Source of the DNA: Actinomycetes bacterium
GTDB taxonomy: Bacteria > Actinomycetota > Actinomycetes > Actinomycetales > Demequinaceae
NCBI GenBank assembly: GCA_023432235.1
Contig: JAEYUX010000166.1
Location: 1-13,413, forward strand
Reading direction: 5' to 3'
DNA length: 13,413 nt
The position numbers were made by a program, and so were the translations under genes. This document shows, piece by piece, positions 6,622 through 13,068 of this stretch; the stretch's first letter is position 1, and each line of letters starts with the position of its first letter. Under the pieces are notes generated by a model. It had not been told where the DNA came from and ran no database searches. It was given only the letters and a program-made list of their open reading frames with translations.

Positions 6622-7397
6622 CTGAACCTCACAACGCTCGCGTAGTTTCGTATCGCACGTTTCTCCATATTATAGAATACTGAAGGATCAAGCCGCGTAC
6701 TCGCATCTCGCTGGCCCACATCGATTATCGTCTTCCTCGCCGCCTTTTGCGCTTCGATCCAGAACTTGTTGAAAGCGTAGTCGACCGCGCGCTGCATTGG
6801 CCGACTAAACGAGAAGAGGTTTCGGATCCATGCCGGAGTACCCGTGTAGTAACCCGCGCCATTAACCGATGCCATGGGAATGACCCACTCATCCATCTGC
6901 CGACCAATGACAACGGTGCCCGCATTTGGTTTCGAGGTGAGTAGGTTTGAAACACGCAGACGCCGTGAGGAACCAAGACCGCCAGAGTATCCGACTCCCG
7001 GAGACATTGCTCCAAAAGGCCGGTTCGGGGTCGCACGTGAACCCACGCCTGACACAGAAGTTGCTCCAATCAGTGCACCCGCAACGAGTTGGGACCCCTG
7101 GCTGCCGGCCATATGTCCGAATGCGTACTGCCCGCTCGGTGTGCCGGTGCATATCGGCGAAGAAGCGCACTGAGCTAGGCCACCGAGTTCGGCTTCCTGG
7201 GCCTTGGCCGCGTCTCCAGCCATTGAGGCAAGTGCTCCCCAGAATCCGTGCTCGCTCCTTCTGGAGTGGAAGTCGGACCACGCGCGACTTACCCCTTCAG
7301 CCGTGAACTGTTCGCCCACAGCGACGCCCGCGTCAAGCGTGCCGTCGATGACTCCGGCATAGACGTTGTCATCCAGATCGCCCTCACCGAAGACCAT
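6618..7397 (-). CDS. RHS C-terminal toxin tip (cut from its core by a TGA codon)
   Basis: These 259 residues continue the exact reading frame of RHS copy 2, separated from it only by TGA at 7416-7418 and six codons. Residues about 90-120 (FGHMAGSQGSQLVAGALIGATSV) are a Gly/Ala-rich pretoxin-like stretch. Residues 155-259 look like a toxin domain: TVVIGRQM, then NKFWIEAQKAARKTIIDVG and DPSVFYNMEKRAI with NY close to the end. From memory, the pattern VIG-x2-M ... WI ... IIDxG ... PSxFYxME recurs at the C-termini of many RHS-type toxins; I do not know its biochemical activity. ATG at 7397 has only a weak ribosome-binding site, so normal expression probably relied on fusion to the core. The AT-richer codons at the 3' end differ from the flanking core genes. 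The overlapping downstream gene is the likely immunity gene. Confidence 0.65.
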   Translation of the reverse strand: MVFGEGDLDDNVYAGVIDGTLDAGVAVGEQFTAEGVSRAWSDFHSRRSEHGFWGALASMAGDAAKAQEAELGGLAQCASSPICTGTPSGQYAFGHMAGSQGSQLVAGALIGATSVSGVGSRATPNRPFGAMSPGVGYSGGLGSSRRLRVSNLLTSKPNAGTVVIGRQMDEWVIPMASVNGAGYYTGTPAWIRNLFSFSRPMQRAVDYAFNKFWIEAQKAARKTIIDVGQRDASTRLDPSVFYNMEKRAIRNYASVVRFR

Positions 7398-7415
7398 CTG
7401 ACCTGGAGTTCGACA

Positions 7416-8243
7416 TCACGTAGACCCAATGGGACCTACTGGCGTGCAAATCTGGGGCGCCAACCCAGATGGGTCCATATAGGCCACGGGGTTGTTTTCT
7501 GCATACCGGTAGGCGTCGAGCGTGCGCGGGTCGCCGGGATCCATCAGCGGGTCCGGTGACAAGAAGCGTTGCAGTACCGGGTCGCAGTAGCGAGCATTCA
7601 GATACGTCAGACCTGTGCCCGCATCCTCGACCTGACCGAGCCAGCCACGATCAATCTCCGCGTTGCCCACGCCGCGCAACTCACCGTACGGCGTGTATGC
7701 GGTGCGCACGGCAGCTTCGGCGTCGGCAACACACGCAGGTTGCATCACGCCAGAGGCATCCACCGGGACAGGCATCATCACCGACGTCGAGCCTTGCTCA
7801 TCGCCCAGCAGCAACGAAAGTTGGCCATCATCCGTGCGCGCCGCGACCGTGGCGCCACCAAACGTGTAGAACCGCGTCGCCGTGACATCCCCCGTCACGG
7901 AACCGTCCGTGTTCGGATCCGTCACCTCACCCGACGCCACATACGCAGTCGCCGAACCCGTCACACCAGCCGCAGCATCGGCCAGGCGCACCTGCACCAC
8001 CCGCTGACCCGACCCGTCATACCCGTAGACCACGTGCCCGCCGGCGCCCTCGGTCCCCACCAGATTCGACGACACATCCCACACCAACTGCGTCTGAACG
8101 CCATCCACAGTCCGAGAGATCATCCGCCCAGCAGCGTCGTACACGAAGCTGTCCTCACGCGCCTCCCGCGCAACTATTGGAACGCCCCATCGGTCGAGCA
8201 ACTGACATCCGCCGCCCCGGCTACGCTGGGCGCCATGACTCAC
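7416..8243 (-). CDS. RHS core fragment (copy 2), 5'-truncated, ending at an in-frame TGA
   Basis: From residue 25 (AREAREDSF) this is an RHS core: YD-type repeats, RFYTFGGATVAARTDDGQ, LLLGDEQGST, TPYGELRG, LTYLNARYCDP, RFLSPDPL and YMDPSGL at residues 255-261. The usual NARYYDP has Cys for the second Tyr. After SGL come 14 residues, then TGA at 7416-7418, beyond which the same frame runs on into the toxin tip. The first 24 residues, including the GTG start at 8243, overlap the upstream region and first codons of divergent hisN and have no RHS character. RHS homology stops sharply at 8171. The gene has thus lost its entire 5' end and its own promoter. It is best seen as a pseudogene or silent cassette. 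The remaining core is nearly identical to copy 1, pointing to a recent duplication. Confidence 0.75.
   Translation of the reverse strand: MSHGAQRSRGGGCQLLDRWGVPIVAREAREDSFVYDAAGRMISRTVDGVQTQLVWDVSSNLVGTEGAGGHVVYGYDGSGQRVVQVRLADAAAGVTGSATAYVASGEVTDPNTDGSVTGDVTATRFYTFGGATVAARTDDGQLSLLLGDEQGSTSVMMPVPVDASGVMQPACVADAEAAVRTAYTPYGELRGVGNAEIDRGWLGQVEDAGTGLTYLNARYCDPVLQRFLSPDPLMDPGDPRTLDAYRYAENNPVAYMDPSGLAPQICTPVGPIGST
7461..8171 (-). repeat. RHS-core direct repeat, copy 2 (711 bp)
   Basis: It is the longer partner of the repeat at 5179-5673 and holds the full core. It includes the 216 bp absent from copy 1. In this copy that segment is bounded by TCACGCCAG (7745-7753) and TCACACCAG (7961-7969). The right end at 8171 abuts hisN upstream DNA. 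Confidence 0.85.
8222..8227 (+). promoter_or_regulatory. Candidate -10 box for leaderless hisN transcript
   Basis: TACGCT fits the actinobacterial TAnnnT -10 pattern and ends 7 bases before the hisN ATG, so transcription could start at the ATG. There is no Shine-Dalgarno sequence before that codon. No clear -35 box is placed correctly. The box lies inside the roughly 60 bp kept between the RHS boundary and hisN. Confidence 0.35.
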
Positions 8244-9032
8244 CGTGACGATCTCGCTCTAGCCCTGCGTATCGCCGACGACGTGGACGCGCTCACTATC
8301 GCGGGCTCGCTTGGCGAGTTTGACGTCGAGATGAAGCCTGATGACACCCCTGTCACGGCCATCGACCGCGCCGCAGAACGCCTCGTGCGCGATCTCCTTG
8401 AGCGGGAGCGCCCCGCCGACGCAATCCTGGGCGAGGAGTACGGCTCTTCGGGCGACGACACATCCGGCCGACGCTGGGTGATCGACCCCATCGACGGCAC
8501 CAAGAACTTTGTGCGCGGCGTCCCGGCCTGGGCCACGCTCATTGGGCTGCTGGTGGACGGGGAGCCGACGGTCGGCGTCGTCTCAGCTCCTGCGCTGGGC
8601 CGACGCTGGTACGCGGCCACCGGCGAGGGCGCCTGGGCTACCACCCGGGTCCACGGCTTCCCGACGGAACCGCGCCCCGTTCACGTGTCTGCCGTCTCCA
8701 CTCTGGCCGATGCCTCGCTCTCCTACTCGGAACTTGGCGAATGGCACGCTGAGGGCAAGGGCGTACAGTTCGAGGCTCTGCAGCGCGCAGTGTGGCGCAC
8801 GCGCGCTTACGGCGATTTCTGGAGTTACATGCTCGTCGCCGAAGGCAGCGTCGACATCGCTGCCGAGCCAGAACTTGCTCTTCACGATATGGCGGCAATC
8901 GTGCCGATCGTGACCGAGGCCGGCGGCGCGTTCAGCTCCGTTGAAGGCGTCCCCGGCCCGTTTGGCGGCTCGGCTCTTGCCACTAACGGCCACCTTCACG
9001 AGCAGGTGCTGGCCATCCTCGCTCCGCGCTAG
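8235..9032 (+). CDS. hisN: Histidinol-phosphatase, inositol-monophosphatase fold
   Basis: The 265-residue protein has the complete metal-dependent IMPase-fold active site: GEEYG (66-70), WVIDPIDGT (81-89; Asp84 and Asp87 bind metal) and the C-terminal site AEPELALHDMAA (210-221), where Asp218 stands in HD rather than the commoner WD. In actinobacteria the member next to aroA/rsgA is usually HisN, which removes phosphate from L-histidinol phosphate in histidine biosynthesis; generic inositol monophosphatase activity remains possible. I chose ATG 8235 because the fold starts there and the long upstream frame only crosses the RHS fragment antisense. A TACGCT box lies 7 bases before the ATG, suggesting a leaderless mRNA. 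The stop overlaps the convergent DUF6912 gene by 4 bp. In related genomes it usually lies near rsgA; here about 6.7 kb separate them. Confidence 0.9.
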   Translation: MTHRDDLALALRIADDVDALTIAGSLGEFDVEMKPDDTPVTAIDRAAERLVRDLLERERPADAILGEEYGSSGDDTSGRRWVIDPIDGTKNFVRGVPAWATLIGLLVDGEPTVGVVSAPALGRRWYAATGEGAWATTRVHGFPTEPRPVHVSAVSTLADASLSYSELGEWHAEGKGVQFEALQRAVWRTRAYGDFWSYMLVAEGSVDIAAEPELALHDMAAIVPIVTEAGGAFSSVEGVPGPFGGSALATNGHLHEQVLAILAPR

Positions 9033-9460
9033 GCGTCAAGAACCTCACGGAGGTCGTACCACAGCAGCGAGCGCTCACCCAGGCGCTCCTGCGCCTCTTC
9101 GCTGCCTCCACGAGCGGCTGTCACATCAGCTTCGGCCTCGTCTTCGTCGAGAAACACGCACGCGATCGAGGCGGGGTCCAGGCGCCCGCTGATTTCAACC
9201 TCAGCGAGGTGCTCCCCGCCTCTTGGTGTCACGTCGGCGCGCGAGACATCGGCCGCGATCACAGCTCGCAGCCTGGACCCATGCTCGAATGCGGAGGCCA
9301 TTGCGGCGAGGTCGATCGCGTACTCGACCAACTCCTCATCGTCCATGGCAGGTTCACTGTCGCGAAGAGCCTCGGTCACCGAGAACCCGGCTTGCGGCTC
9401 CCACTTGCCCGATGCGTGGACCGCAAGGTCATCAACGATGGCTGGGATGTAAACCCTCAT
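9029..9460 (-). CDS. DUF6912 family protein
   Basis: This 143-residue protein matches a conserved actinobacterial family of unknown function. The MRVYIPAIVDDLA start, the GFSVTEALRD stretch, a Glu/Asp-rich middle, IAADVSRADVTP, and an RSLLWYDLREVLDA end are all typical. It is acidic, with no signal peptide or membrane segment, so probably cytosolic. Its ATG overlaps the stop of the CpaE-like gene upstream (ATGA), making it the last gene of a three-gene operon. Its stop overlaps that of convergent hisN by 4 bp. Function unknown. Confidence 0.8.
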   Translation of the reverse strand: MRVYIPAIVDDLAVHASGKWEPQAGFSVTEALRDSEPAMDDEELVEYAIDLAAMASAFEHGSRLRAVIAADVSRADVTPRGGEHLAEVEISGRLDPASIACVFLDEDEAEADVTAARGGSEEAQERLGERSLLWYDLREVLDA

Positions 9461-10719
9461 ACCCCCAGTGTGGCCCCGGCCGCTGTGGCAGGCGCGTCAA
9501 CTCGCGAGTGAGTGGCGCAAACGCGAAGCACCTCGCGGCCCATCGCCTGTATCGACCTGCGTGCGGCGGAGCGTGGCGCGCGTTCACCAAGCGCTTGTCC
9601 CGCCAGCGTCGCAGCATCACACGCCCGCGGATCCCAGCCGATGGTCCACACCGTGTCCACCCCAGCGAATCTCTTGAGCGCATCCGCAATCGCCTGACGA
9701 GGCTGGTCACCCGCCACCGCTGCACGGACACGGTTCACCACGACCACTCGAGGCGTCACGTCCTCGGGAGCAACCGCATCGAGCTCTGAGAGCGCATGGA
9801 CGAGCCGCTGCACACCGAGCGGCTCTGCGCTTCCGACGACGACCACGAGGTCCGCCGCGGCAAGGGCTGACAGCGTCGCTCCGTTCCTTTGCGGTGCACG
9901 AGTGTCGTACTGGAGCTCCTCATCACGTTCGAGAGAAAAGCCGCAGTCCACCACCGTGACCGGCGAGTGAGCCCGCAATAACTCCCACACGGGTTCGAGC
10001 GCGGCTGCAGACAACTCTGGCCAGCGTTCGGCGCGCGTAATACCTGACAAAACGCGCAATCCCGGAGCGGCTTCGAGCGCATGCCTGCGGACAGTGTCGT
10101 CGGCAAGCGTGCCGTGCAATGACGCTCGTGCAAGCGCCGCGATCCCCGGTGCCTCATCGAGCATTCCAAGCGCCTGGGCGACCGCGCCGCCGTAGGTATC
10201 CGCATCCACGAGCAACGCACCGCCGGCCTGGGCAAAGTCGTAAGCGAGAGAGACCGCAACGGTGGTGCGGCCAGGTGCGCCGGTGGGTCCCCACACCGCG
10301 ACGATGCTGCCGCGCTGGGGCGCGACGGTCGCCTGCTCGCCAGAACCGTCCGCCGCTTGCTCCACGTCAGGTGCTCTCCGCACGGCACGCGCGATCGCCC
10401 CGGCGATGTCCTCAGCCGAAGCGTCGGGAGCAACGATTTCCGCGATGCCAATCGAGCGCAGATGATCCGTCGCCGCGTGTGTGCCGGGCGAGCCAATGAC
10501 GGCAACGCCAGCCGCCATGAACTCAGCAACCACACCCCGATGAAGTTGCGGCTGCTCGGACACGACAACAGCCGCGCCGACGCCGGCGTGCGCGGCCGCG
10601 AGCGCCTCGCCCAGGTCCGCACAGCGTCGTGCAACTCGAAGATCTGGCGCCGCACCAACTGCAGCCGCCACCGTCGCCTCCCGGGGACCCCGGACGGCAA
10701 TCAGCACCGAGATGCTCAC
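9457..10719 (-). CDS. CpaE/MinD-like P-loop protein with altered Walker A
   Basis: This 420-residue protein resembles CpaE/TadZ proteins, which position Tad pili or secretion machinery at the membrane. Residues 1-115 form a degenerate receiver-like domain (VLIAVRGP, VVVSEQP, VAVIGSPGT). From about 137 it is a SIMIBI-type ATPase fold: WGPTGAPGRTT (143-153) in the Walker A position, ALLVDADTYGG (168-178), TVVDCG (255-260) and VVVVNRV (325-331). The Walker A loop has Arg for the catalytic Lys and lacks the upstream signature Lys of deviant Walker A proteins, so nucleotide hydrolysis is doubtful. From memory this GPTGAPGRTT form is common in the actinobacterial subfamily, so it is not a local mutation. 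The GTG start overlaps the SAF gene stop (GTGA), and the stop overlaps the DUF6912 gene. Residues after about 400 are a poorly conserved tail. Confidence 0.82.
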   Translation of the reverse strand: MSISVLIAVRGPREATVAAAVGAAPDLRVARRCADLGEALAAAHAGVGAAVVVSEQPQLHRGVVAEFMAAGVAVIGSPGTHAATDHLRSIGIAEIVAPDASAEDIAGAIARAVRRAPDVEQAADGSGEQATVAPQRGSIVAVWGPTGAPGRTTVAVSLAYDFAQAGGALLVDADTYGGAVAQALGMLDEAPGIAALARASLHGTLADDTVRRHALEAAPGLRVLSGITRAERWPELSAAALEPVWELLRAHSPVTVVDCGFSLERDEELQYDTRAPQRNGATLSALAAADLVVVVGSAEPLGVQRLVHALSELDAVAPEDVTPRVVVVNRVRAAVAGDQPRQAIADALKRFAGVDTVWTIGWDPRACDAATLAGQALGERAPRSAARRSIQAMGREVLRVCATHSRVDAPATAAGATLGV

Positions 10720-11339
10720 CCGCCGCTCCCCGCGATGCCGACCACAGAAACGTCGCCGCGGCTCGCGAGCGCGTCAAGGAGCGTCTCGATCTCCCCGCGC
10801 GGCACCACCACATACACGGTCTCGACGGTGGATGACGAGAAGTTGCCACCCGATCGCTCGACCGACTCGACCACGAGGTCCGCGCCCACCTTGCTCGTCT
10901 GGGGATCGCCGCTTGGCCCCTCCCTGGTGAGAAAGACGTCGACAACGGACCCCTCCTTCACGCCCGAAGCCAGCGGAAGCGTCGTCTGGACAGCGACGGT
11001 GCGGGCAGAGAAGTCATCGGCCGCGGCCAGTGCGGACTCCGGAAGCATTTCGCCATCGCCCACCGTCCGTGTCACCACGTGACCCCACGGAGCGTCGCCC
11101 GGCTTCACATAGTCCCCGCCGCTGAGACGTGCGTTGACAACCACAACGTCGGCCTCAGTAATGACGGTGCCCGGTGTGAGCGTGCCCTTTGCCGCGTAGT
11201 ACGGCGTGGTGACGTCCGCACTGCGCACCATCGCGCTCACTCCCGCAACAGACGCGGCAATGAGAAACAGGCCTATGAGAAGCCGCGGATCCTTCCACCC
11301 CGGCCTCCGCAAGCGGCCTGCCAATGGTGCGTCGTTCAT
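10716..11339 (-). CDS. SAF-domain membrane protein, CpaB/RcpC-like
   Basis: The 207-residue protein has a basic N-terminus, one membrane segment (19-38, RLLIGLFLIAASVAGVSAMV), then an SAF domain (about 42-103: YYAAKGTLTPGTVITEADVVVVNARL, ending GEMLPESAL). A CpaB-like extracytoplasmic part follows (VAVQTTLPLASGVKEGSVVDVFLT). CpaB proteins belong to Tad pilus assembly. Here the partner downstream is CpaE-like, but no pilin, secretin or CpaF gene is nearby, so this is an isolated SAF/CpaE pair of unknown role. ATG at 11339 is preceded by GGGAGGGGG at good spacing; the longer upstream frame to 11480 crosses the promoter region of the divergent HTH gene and looks non-coding. Confidence 0.82.
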   Translation of the reverse strand: MNDAPLAGRLRRPGWKDPRLLIGLFLIAASVAGVSAMVRSADVTTPYYAAKGTLTPGTVITEADVVVVNARLSGGDYVKPGDAPWGHVVTRTVGDGEMLPESALAAADDFSARTVAVQTTLPLASGVKEGSVVDVFLTREGPSGDPQTSKVGADLVVESVERSGGNFSSSTVETVYVVVPRGEIETLLDALASRGDVSVVGIAGSGG

Positions 11340-11444
11340 TTCGAGCCCCCTCCCGACGCGCCCATGGTGCCGTAGACCGCGCAATCGCGCCACTCGACCT
11401 GTGGACAACGCCCCTTCAGCACCCGGCAGTGCGAGAATGCAGGC

Positions 11445-11657
11445 ATGGAAAAGCGCTTCCTCACCCTCCCCGACGTTCAAGAGGTGCTCAACATCTCGTC
11501 GCCTCAGGCGTATGCCTTGGTGCGGTCGGGTGATTTGCCTGCTATTCAGGTAGGCGGACGCGGTCAGTGGCGCGTCGAGGCGTCAGAACTCGAGAACTAC
11601 ATTGCCCGTCAGTACGAGGCCACTCGCCAGCGCATCGCCACACACGAAAACGAGTAG
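11445..11657 (+). CDS. Small excisionase-type (BldC/MerR-like) HTH protein
   Basis: This 70-residue protein is a single winged helix-turn-helix of the excisionase/BldC type: LTLPDVQEVLNISSPQAYALVRSGDLPAIQVGGRGQWRVEASELENYI. The AYALVRSGDLPAIQ helix and the GQWRV wing are diagnostic of these small DNA-binding proteins. There is no phage or integrase gene around, so it is a cellular regulator rather than a true excisionase. It is divergent from the SAF/CpaE-like operon, with 105 bases between the two ATGs, so it may control that operon; this is inference. No usual Shine-Dalgarno site precedes the ATG; a weak GAGAAT box 6 bases upstream suggests a leaderless transcript. Confidence 0.85.
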   Translation: MEKRFLTLPDVQEVLNISSPQAYALVRSGDLPAIQVGGRGQWRVEASELENYIARQYEATRQRIATHENE

Positions 11658-11685
11658 TCCCGCGAGCTCGTCGCCGACGCTCGAG

Positions 11686-12201
11686 TTACGGGGCGGCGGA
11701 CCGCACCCGGGTCACGGCGTCGGTCGCAATGAGGACAGAAGCACCGACGCCGGTCGACAGTTCGATGTAGTCGGCACCCACTGCGCCGATAATTCCCGCG
11801 ACCTCTCCTGAGAGCGTCGACACCACGACGCGCGCGCGGTCACGTGCGAGAGCGCGGAGCGCATGACCGAGACCGAGCCGCCGCTCCACTTCAGTGAGCT
11901 CCGCCGCTCGCGATCCGAGCCCCGCCACGACGGTGACCGCGTGGAGCGGGACGAGGGTCTGCGGCCCCGTATCGCCAAGGAGCAACCAGCCCGCCGCCGC
12001 ATCGACAACGACGCCCGCGGTCGACACCCCATCACGCGTTGTCACGGTCGCGGTGTGGCCCTTCGCTTGCACGAGGCGAGCGGCGAGGGACACGGAGGCA
12101 CGCTCCGCGCGGGTGAGATCACGCACCTCGGCGTCGAACTGAGCGAGTTCGGTTGCGTCCGCGCGCGCCTCAAGGTCAGCGAACAGTAGGTCCCAGCGCA
12201 T
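11686..12201 (-). CDS. Conserved actinobacterial protein of unknown function
   Basis: The 171-residue protein starts MRWDLLFADLEARADA and has a helical N-terminal part (about 1-48) followed by strand-rich Val/Ala/Gly segments (GVVVDAAAGWLLLGD, ARVVVSTLSGEVAGIIGAVGADYIEL) and a VLIATDAVTRVRS end. I recall such proteins in actinobacteria next to LysM and SAF genes, sometimes annotated without good grounds as Fis-family regulators; no Fis domain is visible. I chose ATG 12201 over an upstream frame start at 12261 because the MRWDLLF start fits the family and TACGGT sits 6 bases upstream. It converges on the HTH gene with 28 bp between and diverges from the LysM gene. Confidence 0.75.
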   Translation of the reverse strand: MRWDLLFADLEARADATELAQFDAEVRDLTRAERASVSLAARLVQAKGHTATVTTRDGVSTAGVVVDAAAGWLLLGDTGPQTLVPLHAVTVVAGLGSRAAELTEVERRLGLGHALRALARDRARVVVSTLSGEVAGIIGAVGADYIELSTGVGASVLIATDAVTRVRSAAP

Positions 12202-12207
12202 GGGCCA

Positions 12208-12213
12208 ACCGTA
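12208..12213 (-). promoter_or_regulatory. Candidate -10 box for leaderless transcript of the 171-residue protein
   Basis: TACGGT on the minus strand matches TAnnnT and is followed by 6 bases and the ATG at 12201. There is no Shine-Dalgarno sequence. This resembles the arrangement before hisN. Confidence 0.35.
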
Positions 12214-12276
12214 GTGGCGCTCCGTCCACATTGCGCACGCTCCACTAGACACGGGGTGCACACTCGTGTAGACCTA

Positions 12277-12319
12277 ACGTCGTCAAACGTCATCAAACAC
12301 GATGAAACGATGTAAGGAG
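12277..12319 (+). promoter_or_regulatory. Tandem direct repeats and ribosome-binding site before the LysM gene
   Basis: Two head-to-tail 10-bp units, ACGTCGTCAA (12277-12286) and ACGTCATCAA (12287-12296), differ at one base and repeat with the helical turn. They are followed by an 8-bp pair, ACGATGAA (12299-12306) and ACGATGTA (12307-12314). The ribosome-binding site AAGGAG lies at 12314-12319, 5 bases before ATG 12325. A possible -10, TAACGT, sits at 12275-12280. The tandem array suggests a regulator that binds direct repeats. Confidence 0.45.
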
Positions 12320-12324
12320 CGACG

Positions 12325-13068
12325 ATGAGGGTGGGCGAAGCACTGGGACGGCTCGGTGCATGGGTGTTGTTAGCGGCAATGCCGTGCGGCGCCTATGCAC
12401 TGGCGAAAGTGGCACTGTGGCAGTGGGAGAACTGGCCAGCGCTGTGGGACGTCGACGACGCCCTGGCGCTTGTCGCTGCCGCTGTGGGCGCTGTGGTGGC
12501 GGGATACCTTGCACTTAGCGCATTGGTGATGGTCACCGCGGCCGCGCTGCGCAAGGGCCGCGTCATCCCCGCCCGTGCGCGTGCCTTGGCTCCAGCCGCA
12601 TGGCAGCGAGTCGCCGCCGTCGCACTCGGCATTGGTCTCAGTTCCGGGGTTGCCGTGCCCGCAATGGCGTCCATGCAGACTCCCCCCGGCTTCGGTTGGG
12701 CCGACGCTCCCGTCACCACCGAGCAGGCGGCCGATGAGGCGCCAATGAGCGTTCGGCTCGACTGGGGCACTGCCACCGTGCCTGCCGACGTCTCCTCACC
12801 CGTGTCCGCACCCGCGCCCGCGAGTGCCGCGCTCGAAGAAGAGCGATCAGATCCCGCGCTCGCCAGCGCACGTCACTCCTATGTCGTCCAACCGGGCGAC
12901 TCGCTTTGGGGCATCACGTCGGAACTCCTGGGACAGACCGCATCAAACGCCGAGATCGAGAGCCTGTGGCCTGTGCTCTACGAAGAAAACCGTGCGGTGA
13001 TCGGCGACAATCCGTCCCTCATCTTTGCCGGCACGGAACTGCGCGTCCCGGCGGAGCTCGCCCAATGA
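12325..13068 (+). CDS. LysM-domain membrane protein
   Basis: The 247-residue protein has three hydrophobic segments (about 10-32, 46-72 and 95-115), then a Pro/Ala/Ser-rich linker (about 118-182), then a C-terminal LysM domain (185-241: HSYVVQPGDSLWGITSELLG ... NPSLIFAGTELRVP). LysM binds N-acetylglucosamine-containing glycans, so the linker and LysM domain should lie outside the membrane on peptidoglycan. The LysM is longer than the 45-50-residue minimum, as in YP-x-GDSLW proteins with an inserted LWP-x-LYEENR helix. A strong AAGGAG supports ATG 12325. The stop overlaps the next gene (ATGA), so the pair is co-translated. Confidence 0.9.
   Translation: MRVGEALGRLGAWVLLAAMPCGAYALAKVALWQWENWPALWDVDDALALVAAAVGAVVAGYLALSALVMVTAAALRKGRVIPARARALAPAAWQRVAAVALGIGLSSGVAVPAMASMQTPPGFGWADAPVTTEQAADEAPMSVRLDWGTATVPADVSSPVSAPAPASAALEEERSDPALASARHSYVVQPGDSLWGITSELLGQTASNAEIESLWPVLYEENRAVIGDNPSLIFAGTELRVPAELAQ

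Noticed and set aside
7416..7418. TGA as a selenocysteine codon in the RHS protein
   Set aside because: RHS proteins have no selenocysteine at this site and I see no convincing SECIS-like hairpin; a nonsense mutation or sequence error is simpler.
7569..8234. N-terminal extension of hisN to 487 residues
   Set aside because: The extension is antisense to RHS copy 2 and His/Arg-rich; the IMPase fold begins at ATG 8235.
11663..11683. CGAGC/GCTCG stem between the convergent HTH and 171-residue protein genes as a terminator
   Set aside because: Only 5 bp of stem with an 11-nt loop and no T tract on either strand; too weak to list as a feature.
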